Program-made: the position numbers and the translations under genes | Shown: positions 12,664 through 24,070 of the stretch, piece by piece | Layout of the letters: each line of letters opens with the position of its first letter | How positions within the stretch are numbered: the first letter of the stretch is position 1 | The notes under the pieces: generated by a model | Told to the model about the DNA's origin: nothing | Database searches by the model: none | The model's input: the letters and a program-made list of their open reading frames with translations, nothing else | DNA from: Rotaria sordida | Taxonomy: Eukaryota; Rotifera; Eurotatoria; Philodinida; Philodinidae | Assembly: GCA_905250125.1 (NCBI GenBank) | Contig: CAJNOL010000093.1 | Location: 186,001 to 250,000, forward strand | Direction of reading: 5' to 3' | DNA: 64,000 nt

Positions 12664-13094
12664 TCAAACTGTTTCATTCCTGTGCTCATTCTAAATGCTA
12701 ACAGATTAACTTGTATTCTTTTTCTTTCATTACTCAATAGCATTGTAATTAATGAAAATTTTATAAGAGACTTTACTTTTTTTTCATAGGTGTTTAGAAT
12801 AATCTAGATTTTATAGTTAGTAACAAAGTCTGAGAAGATTTCGATAGAATATTTCTCAGATACAAGACAAATGCATTATCCCGAAGCAATCGACAAAATT
12901 TGAACTATTCGTGAGGAATATAGAAAAAATATCGAAGGGACAATGAATGAGTCAGAAGAAGATGTACTGCCATTTTTTGTGGATATCTCATCGAATTTCA
13001 ACGAGTAATTCTCATTTATTTTTGGAAAATAGAAACGTTTAATTCCTAGCTACTAGACATATTTATCTAAACAAATGAAACTTTCTCCGGGTGT

Positions 13095-13390
13095 AAAACA
13101 TTATATAAATAGAAATATTTTGTACAGTTTTCAAATTTTTCATCCTTCAAAACTTTTGATATATATAAATGTCAATTTTCTAGTAATTCACGATAGAAAA
13201 AATTTTCATTCCTAGATCGGCGTTACTGAGCGTAAGTAACATAATGAGATTTAGTGAATATATATGTCAGGTAATTATGTTTTCTGACCTAGTTCATATT
13301 TCGTTAAAATTGACACTTATATGAATCAAAAGTTTAGAAAAATAAAACGTTAGGAAACTCTATAGACTAATTCTATTTTATATGTTATAT
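13095..13390. repeat. MITE-like inverted repeat
   Basis: AAACTTTTGAT...TGTCAATTTT at about 13150-13185 pairs with its reverse complement at about 13300-13335. Arms extend outward with lower identity. Confidence 0.7.
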
Positions 13391-14373
13391 TTTAAAAATG
13401 GGTAAAATTTCATTTGTTAACATATACTTGTCGACTCGTTAGATATCAAACGTATCGATTTTTAAAAAATCAATAAGACCTATTTGTTGGAATTCAATAG
13501 GATATCGACGAAAAATAAACATCTGTTGTTTATTATCAGATCAAAGAGATTCAGTGCACAAGTAGATCATATGTAAAACGATGATGTTTTATCCAAGAGA
13601 CTTGTCTATCTTAGATGAATGAGACGATATCATTGTGTCAAGAAAAATTTCATTTAATTAAAAATGGTGAACTAGTTTAAACTTCAACGAATCATTACTT
13701 AGCACATTTATAGTCTAGAGTTCAAACAGCAGGAATACATTTCTTATTTTTTTATAGTCGAAATCATTTATTGTGAAAAACAGGGATTTTGATCACTATA
13801 TTAGAGTTTAAACGTTGTGACATTACATATAGTTTTAACTGCAAAGAAGTGTCTCTCAAACTACCTGGGTTCTTTCTGCTTGGAAGCTTCTAAATTTTTT
13901 TGTAGATTTTAAAATTGATGTATCGAACGTAGTTTGATGATTTAACAAATTAAGTGATGAAGATTCTCGAATAAAAAAAACTACCATTGTTGTTATTCAT
14001 TTAATCTGTACTTTAGTATAATGTTTTAGGATAACGACAATAAAAACACAAAAAACTAAGTTAAAAAAAGACACATACGACGAAAAAGATAGAAAAAGAA
14101 AGAAATAGGATACAATAATATATAGAAGAAGAAAAAACATGCAGACAAAAGTTGTGCATTAAATGAGGTGGATAATCTATTATATTTTGAAAAAAAATAA
14201 GCAAAAACCAATGATAATAATAATAATATAATAGTATAATATAATAATGATGAAGTTGAACGAAAAAAAAAACAACAATAAGAGGAGAAGAGGTCAATAG
14301 AGAGATCGAAGAAGGACATCGAAGAGGATGAGAAAAACCAACGACAAAAAATATAAAGAGTGAGCGTCATAGA

Positions 14374-14544
14374 ATGCTATCTGTTGACGCTAACCGATAC
14401 CAACAATCTTGGAAGGCGTATCTAATTGCCACATCGTCTGGTGCGAATTTTTACCAATCAATGGGTTTTCAAAAGAATAGCACTTTTCCAAAGGTATTTG
14501 TTCACCTGTGTATGCAAGAACGAGAAGCAATATGGAATATTTAG
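14374..14544 (+). pseudogene. GNAT acetyltransferase C-terminal fragment
   Basis: A 56-residue open frame from ATG 14374 to TAG 14542 contains ATSSGANFYQSMGF, which resembles the C-terminal motif of GNAT N-acetyltransferases (helix alpha4 and strand beta7, where the A-x-x-FY-x-x-x-GF pattern packs). The acetyl-CoA-binding motif A (R/Q-x-x-G-x-G/A) that should precede it is absent. Upstream is a purine-rich low-complexity tract. I read it as a relict exon, not a working gene. A chance match over so short a piece is possible. Confidence 0.4.
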
Positions 14545-15222
14545 ATCATCCTCATTGAAAATAGAGAGATTCGTGTATATGTACTCGTAGTCATAGTAAC
14601 GCATTGTCTTTCCATCTTTTGATGATGTCTGGACCTTTATGTTTCATAAAGTGTACAATCAAGTTTAATTGCGAACGTGTTTCTCTCTCTTTCTCCCTGT
14701 ATTTCATATTCTAATCGTCATTATCTGCTAATGTATATTTGAAAAGACTCATAGATCAATATATGAAATCAGACACATGAATACTCTAGTTCTAGACTAA
14801 TTAATATCTATTACTGTGCATCTTGATCTTCAATGATAAAAAAAAATGCTGAATGTAAAAAGAAACGAAAGTTCTGACTACCAAACTCATATCACAATTG
14901 CCTACTGATGTTTCATTGGCCACTATTGAATAGATGGTACGACATTATACATGCAAAATCAGTATAGATAACTGTTCGTATCGATTGACATCGGGAAATA
15001 TTTCATCAAACATGTTCTACGGTTTTCTTCTTAATCATCCATGTATACGTACGCCTTGTCGAGCTTGGTCCGCATTGGTCAAAGTGATGCTACCATCATC
15101 AGATCAATTAATTAGTATAAAATGTAGAAACTGTGACTTGTAGCTGGGTTGCCAATACTTACTTCATCTCCTTTATCATCGCCATTATATATGTTCTTGT
15201 CCCATGCAATTATTTATTGCTG
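14545..15222. other. Short intergenic interval
   Basis: No gene supported. A 69-codon plus-strand frame at 14934-15143 has no recognisable motif. Confidence 0.4.
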
Positions 15223-16132
15223 TTATATTATATTAAGAAGAAATAGAAAGAGAAAAACAGAAAAACAACGCATAGAGTGATGTGTGCTCGATGCTGAATT
15301 TCGAGATATTCGATCCAGAAAATTTCTCACTTTTTCATGTACATCATCGATAGCTATAACATTCTCAGGATTCGAATAATTAGCGCCAGCCGATACAAAT
15401 CCATGTTTCATGTTTGAATACGTTTCATATTGACATTGATTAGCTACTCTTGGACTTGTCCATTTTTCAATGACACTCGAAATATCGGGCTTCAATGGCG
15501 GATCATCACCGGCAGCAATGAACAGCATGGGTTGCTGTAATTGACGAACTTCGTCCTCTGTCAACCATGCACCATGAATTGAAATGCCAGTAAAAAAGAG
15601 TGTCGATAGATTTGAACAGGCCCGAACAACTTGTAGACCGCCCCAACAGAAACCGATTAGAGCAATGCGATGAGACGGTGATGTACCTTTAAGCCAAGAA
15701 GCAACATCGCTAAGATCAGATGATACTTGAGACCAGTTACCAATTACAGACAATACTGTGGTAAGATTGTTTATGTGTAATGATGCTGTTTTACCGCGAA
15801 AGAAGTCGGGCATAGCCACTTGCACTTTGTATTGCGCGGAGAAACGATCACAAAATACACGCGTTTGACTTATATTGAATCCAAAGATATCATAGATTAC
15901 AATAACCGATAGATCATTAGTTGAATATGCGTTACTACCAACCGTATAGACATCGACATTTTTTACCCGAGTTACTTGACCTTTCGGATAGGTTTCATTC
16001 CACGATGTTGTTGCTTGGCTGATTTGACTTTCTGAAATGAAAAAACATTTATCTTCCTATAATATTCTATTCTGACGATCTGAACTCACCAAAGAAACCA
16101 ATAAATAGAACTAGTAAACAGAGCAGTTGCAT
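15223..16132 (-). CDS. Secreted dienelactone-hydrolase-like alpha/beta hydrolase
   Basis: Two exons, 16132-16090 and 16031-15223, joined in phase 1 across a 58-nt GT-AG intron, give 283 aa. Residues 1-14 (MQLLCLLVLFIGFF) form a signal peptide. The rest matches the dienelactone hydrolase fold: nucleophile elbow GFCWGG with Cys143, acid Asp190 or Asp191 in AAGDD, and His224 in MKHGF, the Cys-Asp-His triad of the family (DLH hydrolyses cyclic ester lactones; many eukaryotic members have unknown substrates). The last 20 residues are hydrophobic after a Ser-rich spacer, suggesting a GPI-anchor signal, so the enzyme is probably secreted or surface-bound. The start codon is fixed by the signal peptide. 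The family is common in bacteria, fungi and plants, so horizontal origin is possible but not shown. Confidence 0.88.
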
Positions 16133-16828
16133 TGTATTGTTATTGTTCTCGAGAATAAGACATGCACGATAGTAATGATAAATATTATTGTCAAGCTGCA
16201 TATAAATGATCCTTGACGATGACGGAGCAAAACGAGAAAAAAACGCAAGGTAAAGTATCAAGAAACGTGTTTTTTATTGACACAAGAGAAGATATAATGT
16301 TTTATATGCCAATGGCGCATCAATTTTATCTTTTGAATAAAAGGATGGTAGATAGGTTATACAAAAGATCAGTTATATTTAACTATCATAAGCTTCTCCA
16401 TCCGATTCTTTCTATTTGATTCATACGTTCACTATTTGCATAGACTAACATAATTAATATAAATGGACAAATTAAATGAAAAAAATTAATAAAACTGACA
16501 ATAATGTGTTTTAAATCAATTAAATGATCCTTTAAATGATTGACACATCGTAAAATGAGTAAAATTTGATTTAACATACAATATTTTCATTTTTATTCAT
16601 TTTCTTTATTTGCACAGAGTTAAGCCAATCATTTCATTTCATACGAATTCAATTCGAGCCCAGCAACTTTTGAGAAGTTTCGACCATGCCAAAAGTGTAT
16701 GAACAAAAATAATATGTGAGTTTTTTCGTAAGCAATGAGAAATATGTACTACGTTTAAAAAGTTTTCAAAGATTTTAAACGCATTTCTTCGCTGATGAAA
16801 TACGATAGTGACAGGTCCACGCTCCTCA

Positions 16829-17313
16829 CGAGGGAACTCCATCAACTGATTAAAAGCTTTAAGTCTCATATTTACGCCATAAATAGTGTTTAGTGAGACT
16901 AGATGAATCCTAAAAGGATTTCCTTGAATGGGCCTATTTTGACTAAGGCGAGAAGGTTCCCAAGTGTGAAATCTACACTGTAAAAAGATCAAAAATCATC
17001 GAGCGGAATTTATCATGGGCAAAAGAATTCTGGGACCTTCTAAGGCGTTGTGGAGTCTTTTACAGAGTACCTGAGAGCTATAGAAGATTCCACAACGCCT
17101 TAGAAGGTTCCAGAATTCTTTTGCCCATGATAAACTCCGCTCGATGACTTTTGACCTTTTCATAGTGTAGATTTCACACTTGGGAACCTTCTATCTTTAG
17201 TCAAATAGGCCCATTCAAGAAAATCCTTTTAGGATTCATCTAGTCTCACTAAGTATTACTTAAGGTGTAAATATGAGCCTTAAAGCTTTTAATCAGTTGG
17301 TGGGGTTCCCTCG
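16829..17313. repeat. Long, nearly perfect hairpin (foldback element)
   Basis: Arms 16829-17056 and 17087-17313 (about 228 nt each) are reverse complements with few differences, separated by a loop of about 30 nt. Arm landmarks are GGCGTTGTGGA, AGAATTCT, ATCATGGGCAAAAGAATTCT and CACTTGGGAACCTTCT, each present in both orientations. There is no coding sequence. The arm identity is clearly higher than in the other inverted repeats, implying recent formation or conversion. Confidence 0.92.
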
Positions 17314-17519
17314 TAAGAAAAATATACAGCTCCAGCCTCGAGAAGGAAATGATCATAGAGACCACTTTTTATATCCACGGTTTTACCATAGACACACGAA
17401 GGAAGCACTAGAACATGAATTTTAATCCGCCAAACAACAGAAAAAGTAGTTTCAAACTATGCCGAACACAAACCTGCCTTTAGAAAAATTCTTTTTTTCC
17501 ATAAAATCAAATAGTCAAC

Positions 17520-17990
17520 TTAAGTAACAACAGTATTATTTGATGCCAACTTTGCAAATAGCTCATGAAACAAAGACTCAAACAGAAGTTTCATTGCTGA
17601 AAACATCGAAAATAGTAATTTTAATCTATTCTGGATATCAACATTCCTTAACCAAGTTCTATTTCCTACAAAACTCGAAAAGTCAGCAAAACTATCAAAA
17701 GCATCACGATCAAAACAAGTTTTTCCACTGGAGAACAACTTGTTTTACTCTTGATGTTTTCCTTAAATTTGGTCATTTTCTCTTATTTAAATCGGAAAAA
17801 GTTGTTTTGGTAATGATGCCTTTGCATACTGTTCTTTTTTTTTCTCGTTGAGAAACGGTGAGTGAGCAATAGCATTTAAAAGATCATCACTAAGACTGGT
17901 CTTTCTTCACTTCAAAAAAGAAAAGTGATGAAAAGTATTATTTAATGCTCATTTCTCAAATAATTCATGAAGCAACTGACCAAACATAAA
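17520..17990 (-). pseudogene. Possible relic with duplicated exon-like segment
   Basis: A minus-strand frame (17738-17520) ends in FHELFAKLASNNT. About 400 bp away (17990-17930) a diverged direct copy reads LHELFEK, a stop, then ALNNT. The repeated block suggests duplicated coding exons now decayed. No family recognised. Confidence 0.25.
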
Positions 17991-18712
17991 TGAGAATGGA
18001 GTACAGAGAACAAAATCGAATCGTATCCGAATTCATTATGCGACAAAGTAGATAGAATCAAATTCTATAGAGATGCATTTTCTCGATTTGTTCTCTAGAT
18101 CACAAATGCATTGAAAAAAACAAAAAGAAACTATCCAAAACAGAAAAAAGTTGAAATATATGCCATTACAGTTCGGCAGTTGTGATTTTATTCAAAAACA
18201 GCATGGTAAAATACTAATTATCACTTTCGCCTTTTTTGTTACTGAACGACAGTTCTCATTATTCTCTTTGGACAGCCGTCGAGCAACAGCTGAGTGCGAT
18301 CAAGTCAAATAAAGACTGAACGAATATTGTCGACTATGAAAAATAGCCGAGAAATCCCGAGCAAAAGTACAAAGATTCGAACTTTCAAGCGTAAATGTGT
18401 TGTTCACTTAATAATGTTACGTGAAACTGACAATTAACTCAAATAAGTTAGATACCTACAAAAGAAAAGGATATTAGTTCAGAAGTTACAATCATATCCA
18501 TCTATTCGTTTTAAATAGAAATGCTATTTAAGAATGTCTAATCAAATGAAGCAGACGTATACTATATAGTTGAATATTCATTGATAGGTTTAACACTTTT
18601 TTCTCAGCTGTTTATTTACAACCTCACAACAATCTTTCGGTATGATAAGTTTAATAATAAAGAGATATTTTAATTTTTAACAATATACACATGTCAGAAA
18701 AGCAATATATAT

Positions 18713-18767
18713 ACGAGGTGTGGATGTGAACAAAAAGAAGAGTCACATTCACATCCTCACACTGATA
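18713..18767. repeat. Short palindrome
   Basis: GAGGTGTGGATGTGAA pairs with TTCACATCCTCACAC across a loop of about 20 nt. Similar GTGTGGATGTG or CACATCC words recur near 6800, 7700 and 60770. Confidence 0.6.
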
Positions 18768-18970
18768 CCCGCACATCGGTAAATATAATTAGAAGTTGAA
18801 CGTAATCATTTTCATATTGATTTCTAACTATTGTTTATTAAATTGTAACTAATTTCTTTAGCACCAAGCAAAACAAAGAAAAAAAACTATTGTAAAAATG
18901 AAATCTTATTCAAATGTCAATATTCATTAATAAATATATTTCTTTATGAGGTTCAAAATACTATCAAATT

Positions 18971-20393
18971 TCAAATAATACTTTCTAATAAGATGGCAGA
19001 GTTGAATAAAAATATTAAAGTAATTTCTATAATAATAATTGAACTAATTAATATTGTATTTGTTCGAATAGCTATTGATGATGAAGTTCGATCACATCGA
19101 TAATAGCGTTGAACCTCAAGAATATCAATTGGACTCATACCAATACGTTGTCCAAGTACTGCACTAGCATTTCTCGTAGCCCTAATTGTCGGTAAACCAT
19201 TGGAACTAAAAGCATCTGCGTCATAATGCATAACAGATCCATAATCATATGATGTATTCAGAGTATCAATATCTGTTAGATTATATTTCTGAAAATTGAA
19301 CTCAGTACCTAGTTTGAAATAAATTTTATCGTTCGAACATTTATTATTATAAAAATAGTATAAATTACCATTTATAATATTGTTCCATTGAATTGAAACA
19401 TAATCATCACGATCAGGACGAGATTGTTCATGAAAAAAACCTTATATTAAAAAAAGACGAAAATTTATCAATTTAAATTTAGTCAGTGTTAAATACCTAA
19501 TACATGAAGAAGTTCATGTTGAATAATTCCAGTTCTCATACAAGTGGCACGTGGTGTATGCATTAAAGTAACAGTACGATTTAATGTATAATTTTGAAGA
19601 TATCCAACCTTGAATTGAAAAAAAAATATGTTATTGATTAGACCTTTTTTTTTAAATAAATATTTGTTGCATACGTGAGCTGAACAACCAGTTCCATTTC
19701 TTATTGTAATGAAAATTTCGTCTGAACTAGTTTTGGGACGAAATTTAATACATTGAACATTGCCTATTCGTGTTAGATTTTCCATACGTCGCATAGCATC
19801 AACAATTAATTGTGAATGATTGGCAGCTAAAATTAATAAATTTCTTAATAAGAAAATAAAACTCATGAAATTCTAACAAATCGATGATGTCATATCATAA
19901 GGTATTATTCCATTAGGCCATCGTTGCCATAATGGTCTGTGAGCAGCTCCACGCTTTGTATATTAGTGAAATTAATATGTATTATTAATGTATAAAAATT
20001 CTTACTGATATCTCTTCAGGAATGATCATATCACCTTGATAATAACCTCCTAAAATAAAACAAAAAATATTATTCGATAAAAACTTCATACAATTAGATT
20101 TACCTATATGTTCGGGATTAAATTTTGCTGATGGTTGAGAATTTTCCTTGAAAAAAAATTCATCTAACATTAGTTATAAAGAAAATTGAATATCTATAAT
20201 ACTTACCAATGTTGGTATTTCTTCATTGAAATGTGTGTTGTCTTTTGATACATCATCATAATTCTAGATTAAAAAAAAAATTTTCTTAATTCTTAAATAT
20301 TCATAATGTTCCTACTGGTGGTAAAGCTAATGTACTATGAAAGTTAATTATATAGACAACAAATCCTATACTGATGGAAAGAAGAAGTTGCAT
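18971..20393 (-). CDS. Astacin-family zinc metalloendopeptidase
   Basis: Nine exons read by GT-AG consensus and phase: 20393-20316, 20263-20207, 20146-20104, 20049-20006, 19953-19878, 19826-19675, 19608-19497, 19440-19369 and 19308-18971, giving 323 aa. Residues 1-22 look like a signal peptide, followed by a short propeptide. The start of the mature domain includes RPLWQRWPNGIIPY. Zinc ligands His181, His185 and His191 and catalytic Glu182 lie in HELLHVLGFFHEQ, which is split by an intron. The Met-turn is SVMHY (Met238, with the astacin zinc-coordinating Tyr240). The catalytic domain is about 200 residues, the usual size. The C-terminus is a hydrophobic segment (about 295-323), so the enzyme may be membrane- or GPI-anchored. 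No EGF or CUB domains follow. Substrate unknown. Confidence 0.93.
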
Positions 20394-21304
20394 TTCTAAT
20401 GATTATCGTGAACAATCACAACGTAAGCTTGGATATATTCTGATAAAATTCGTAAAGAATAAGAACTGTTGCAAAATACTTTAAATATCTGGATTATTTA
20501 TCTTTGCTTTTAAAGTTTATAATCGACGAATATATACAGTAGTTTTATACATTAATCATACATGACATGCGTATATTACCGTATTTTTGTCATGCATTTG
20601 CTTTCTAAGTAGCAGCATATCTTTATAACATCTAATAAATGTCATGTCTTGTTATACATCATTTATTTAGCTTATCTTTTCCAGTTCAAGTGATGCTAAT
20701 GTGGTCTTGTTTTTTTTTATTATTACCAAACAACTTGATAAATTCTTGTTTTACTAACCTGATAGAAAAGTATAGCAAAAACCTGATTGTTTTATTTTTC
20801 TTCCCGATTTTATTGCTTGAAAATATTATCATGTTTACTTCATTGACAACAAGAAATAAATTCTTGATTTGTATCAAGCAAAAACAAATTTATGTAGAAA
20901 AATTTGACCAAAAGGATGATTTTTTTAATCGAACTTATTCAAGGTTCTTATTTTTCCAGAATAGAAAAATTTTCAAGATTCGAAGAGACCAATCAGAGCC
21001 CTCTCTTGTTCGAGATAGTCTTGCAAGTATCATGCGAAGTTTTTTTGAATCATATTGTTCATCATTTGTTTCTAAAAATGATAATGTTTTATTTTCATAT
21101 TTTCATACTTTCATTATAATCTGAATCATTGATGTGTATAATTATCTTCAAGCAATTGAATAACAGAATGTTCATAAATATGCTCTAACAAGTCGTCGAA
21201 TGACTTTGTCTTGTGAGCTGACAAGGAAAACACATTTTGTCTTAGTATACTATGCACAGAAGAGATGTATATTATCTCCACTGATGACCATGCATCCAAT
21301 CAGC
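20394..21304. other. Intergenic interval
   Basis: No supported gene. A 161-codon plus-strand frame (20639-21124) lacks domain similarity and has the composition of AT-rich non-coding DNA. Confidence 0.4.
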
Positions 21305-21515
21305 GATGAGCCAAAATTTTGCCACTTAAGTTTCGATAATTTGTTCAATGTCCGCTAGAATCTGCACAATAAAAAAGACTATCAAAATTCCGTTTTACTG
21401 ATGAGCTACAGTGGAATGAAGCGAGAATATAAGTGAAATCCTGTAATTTCAATAGGTCCTGCGGAAATCGAACAAATTGTTAAAAATCAGGTGGCAAAAT
21501 TTCGATTTACTGTGA
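21305..21515. repeat. Inverted repeat
   Basis: AAATTTTGCCAC...AATTTGTTC...TCCGC at about 21310-21360 pairs with the complementary block at about 21455-21510. Confidence 0.6.
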
Positions 21516-21749
21516 TGCACATGTCAAAGTCAAACATACGTCCACGTTTCCATACTCTAGATTTTAACATATTCGCGGCCACCAGACCCACCGGTGAATC
21601 TCACTATATTTTAACAAGAAATTTAATAGGAAAACACTTTCTTTTCCTGTTTTTTCTTACGCATGAGGTCACATATAGTGTATCATCTGCTCTGTTATCG
21701 CTATTATTTGATTCATTTATTGCACAGCGTGATGTTTCTCGTTAAAACA

Positions 21750-22594
21750 ATTAAGAAAAAAAAATTCGTCACTATCAGAACGGAAGGTTTTTATTTTCTT
21801 TGCTGTTGTATGACTCGCTTCTTTTGATTGTTGTTTCTTGCTTTTCTCATAGCAGCCAGCACAGCGTCTTGGGACGATGCACGCAGATCCTTCCTTTTCT
21901 TTGAACTTATGATCAGCGAGTTTGCGCTTCGAATGGCTTGTTGATTATTGTCTCAGACCAGGTTTCAGCTTCTTGAATGGCATACTCAGGAGTAAAGATC
22001 GTATAAGACTTTCACACAACTGTAGAATGGTCATATCGCTTATGTCATAGTTTTCCTTGTAAATAAAATAGGCATTAACTGTTGCTGTTCCAAATATTAA
22101 TTTAAATGCCACCTTTTGATACCATTTTATAGATCGTCTGAGGCATGTTTAGTATGCTGATAACTGATCAGATAAATCTGTAGCTTGTTTCTCATCATTG
22201 TAACTGAGTACAACTTGTTAGTAGCTGGCTCCCATTGAAAAGTTTTTGATCGTCTGGTGGGCTTCTGGGTTTGTAAGTGTTGTTCCGCATATCGATTAGT
22301 TTTGCGAACTATGAGGCTAACAGTTTCGTCAGTGATAAAATGTCGATAACAATCGATACGATTGATTGTATTATATTTCAATGTTGGCGTTACTTCTTCG
22401 ATGATTCCATGATCCTCCTGAAACTCGACATCCGGTTCTGATTCTATTTCATTCCAGACTTGTAAATCGACGTCATCATCGGCAACTTCTTTCTCGAAGC
22501 TTGAAGATTCAAATTGCATTCTAGCAAAATCATCATCCAAAGCACTCACATTATTCAATGAGTTACCGCTATCTTCTATATCAGTTTTTCAAAC
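21750..22594 (-). pseudogene. piggyBac transposase relic, internally deleted
   Basis: The minus-strand frame 22594-22127 matches the N-terminal part of piggyBac (DDE_Tnp_1_7) transposases: an acidic N-terminus (DDDVDLQ) and then the characteristic block FITDETVSLIVRKTNRYAEQ, where most members have a similar E-TNRYA motif. After a stop, 22110-21760 still encodes piggyBac C-terminal pieces: a tail of the catalytic core (KWYQKVAFKLIFGTATVNAY) and the start of the Cys-rich domain (RRCAGCYEK) in another frame. The catalytic Asp-containing core between them is missing. It is therefore a dead, deleted copy. TTAA-flanked ends were not identified. Confidence 0.75.
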
Positions 22595-23368
22595 GGCACG
22601 TAAATCATCGTAAAATTTTAATTGTTTTTATACATCCAAGAGAAAAGAGTCAAAGATGACATTACGAAAGAATGCAAAAGACAAAACGTTGAAACTTCAT
22701 TTCGTTTATCTCATTCCTACTGCGCAATACATAAGAAAGAGAAAAGCAAATTCGAATAATTATTCCGTTCGACGTAAAAGACCGACTATGTAATAATACC
22801 AACATGAAAAAGAAAAAGAACTAGCAGCACATACTGAAAAATCCCACTAGTACAATTATCAGAAGGTGAATGCGCATGAAAATGAATTTGTTAAAGCTAT
22901 TTTCTAAAAGAATCAACTCACCACGAATGTGTTAAGTATATCTTTATGAAAAATAAAGGTCGATGTAAATCTACAGAAATGTTCTTATTTACAAAAACAC
23001 TGGTTATCATCGTGTGCTCTACACAACACCTGGAAACGTACAGTCTAGAGTGACACATTAGATAAGAAACAATCTAGTATAAAAAAAACCATAGTTCGTC
23101 TCACTGCGTCTTATAAGTATTATCTAAGAAATGTTTTAATATTGTTTTGAACTAATATGACAGAAAGACCATACAAACTAGAAAGTTTGAAAATTACCGT
23201 TAAAGCAATCGGAACGATCTGTTCGAAAGTACACCACTTTCTAGGAAATTTCTTCGAGATATCAACAAAATCAAATGTAAATTTTCCAGGAATTTCTATG
23301 ATAACTCTTACACAATAACAAAATTTTCAGGTAATTTCTAGAGTTATTCAGACGCTACTGACCAATGT

Positions 23369-23764
23369 CCACATAATTTCCATAAAAAGTGCTTCGCAGA
23401 AAGGTTATTTCTAGAAATTGTAATCATTAATATGACAATAAGAAAGAAGACCGTATCTCTTGAATTATTGAAGATTTTAGAAATTACTGAGAAATTTCAG
23501 AAATTACCAGAAAATGTCGGTAAATTCAGAAATTTTCCTGCAATTTCTAAAGTTTCCAATAATTCATAGAGTAGGTTCTTCTTATTATTATTATAGCAAT
23601 AGGTAAATAAGTTCGCATAATGTATAGAAAGACATTTCGAAATTTTTGTAATATGTAAACTTTCCACTTATTTATGAGCTAGGGCCTTCTTATTGTCATA
23701 TTAATGAATATAATTTCTAGAAAGACCTTTTTTATGGAGTGCTTATTATAGAAATTATGTAGAA
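23369..23764. repeat. Inverted-repeat element
   Basis: About 23369-23450 pairs with about 23690-23764. Both contain TTTCTAGAAATT and ATTAATATGACAATAAGAA in complementary orientation. Confidence 0.75.
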
Positions 23765-23791
23765 TCTAAAATTTGATAATTCCAGGGAAGA

Positions 23792-24070
23792 AAATCAGAC
23801 GTAAGATCTTGCACACCAGAAGAAATCGTACAAAAAATTGCAGTCTCAAAAATCTTACATCAGATCGTACTATAAGATTCTTGAAAGATCTTGCTGTCTT
23901 GTTAGATATTACTATAAGATTATAGGAAATCTTATGTAACCGTAAGATCTTTCAGGAATCTTAAAGTACAATCTAATGTAAGATTTCTGAGATTGTGATT
24001 TTTTTGTACGATTTTTATTCGATCTTACAAGATTAGAGGTACGATCTTGTAAGATCTTATCCTCTGATTG
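23792..24070. repeat. MITE-like inverted repeat
   Basis: Ends pair as AATCAGACGTAAGATCTT and the complement of AAGATCTTATCCTCTGATT. The arms continue through repeated TAAGATC words and GTACAAAAAA. A partial copy is at 63645-63692. Confidence 0.8.

Larger units (their letters stand above)
10700..14370. other. Gene-poor interval with strand-asymmetric low-complexity tracts
   Basis: No supported gene. Purine-rich block about 11225-11360 (GAAAGA/AAAGAA runs), pyrimidine-rich block about 11750-12055, inverted repeats at 12068-12663 and 13095-13390, and a purine-rich block about 14040-14360. Open frames in these blocks are by-products of the skewed composition. Confidence 0.5.
16133..18970. other. 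Gene-poor interval with long hairpin
   Basis: Holds the long hairpin at 16829-17313, a possible gene relic at 17520-17990, a small inverted repeat (AGAGAACAAAATCGA at about 18016 with TCGATTTGTTCTCT at about 18091) and the palindrome at 18713-18767. No intact gene seen. Confidence 0.5.

Noticed and set aside
14056-14370. Minus-strand Tyr/Phe/Ser-rich frames that look like membrane proteins
   Set aside because: They mirror a plus-strand polypurine tract. Two overlapping frames are open equally well, so composition explains them.
17540-17851. 103-codon plus-strand frame
   Set aside because: Overlaps the better supported minus-strand relic and lacks any motif.
20639-21124. 161-codon plus-strand frame
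   Set aside because: No domain, Phe/Leu/Ile-rich as expected of T-rich non-coding DNA, and no splice or context support.
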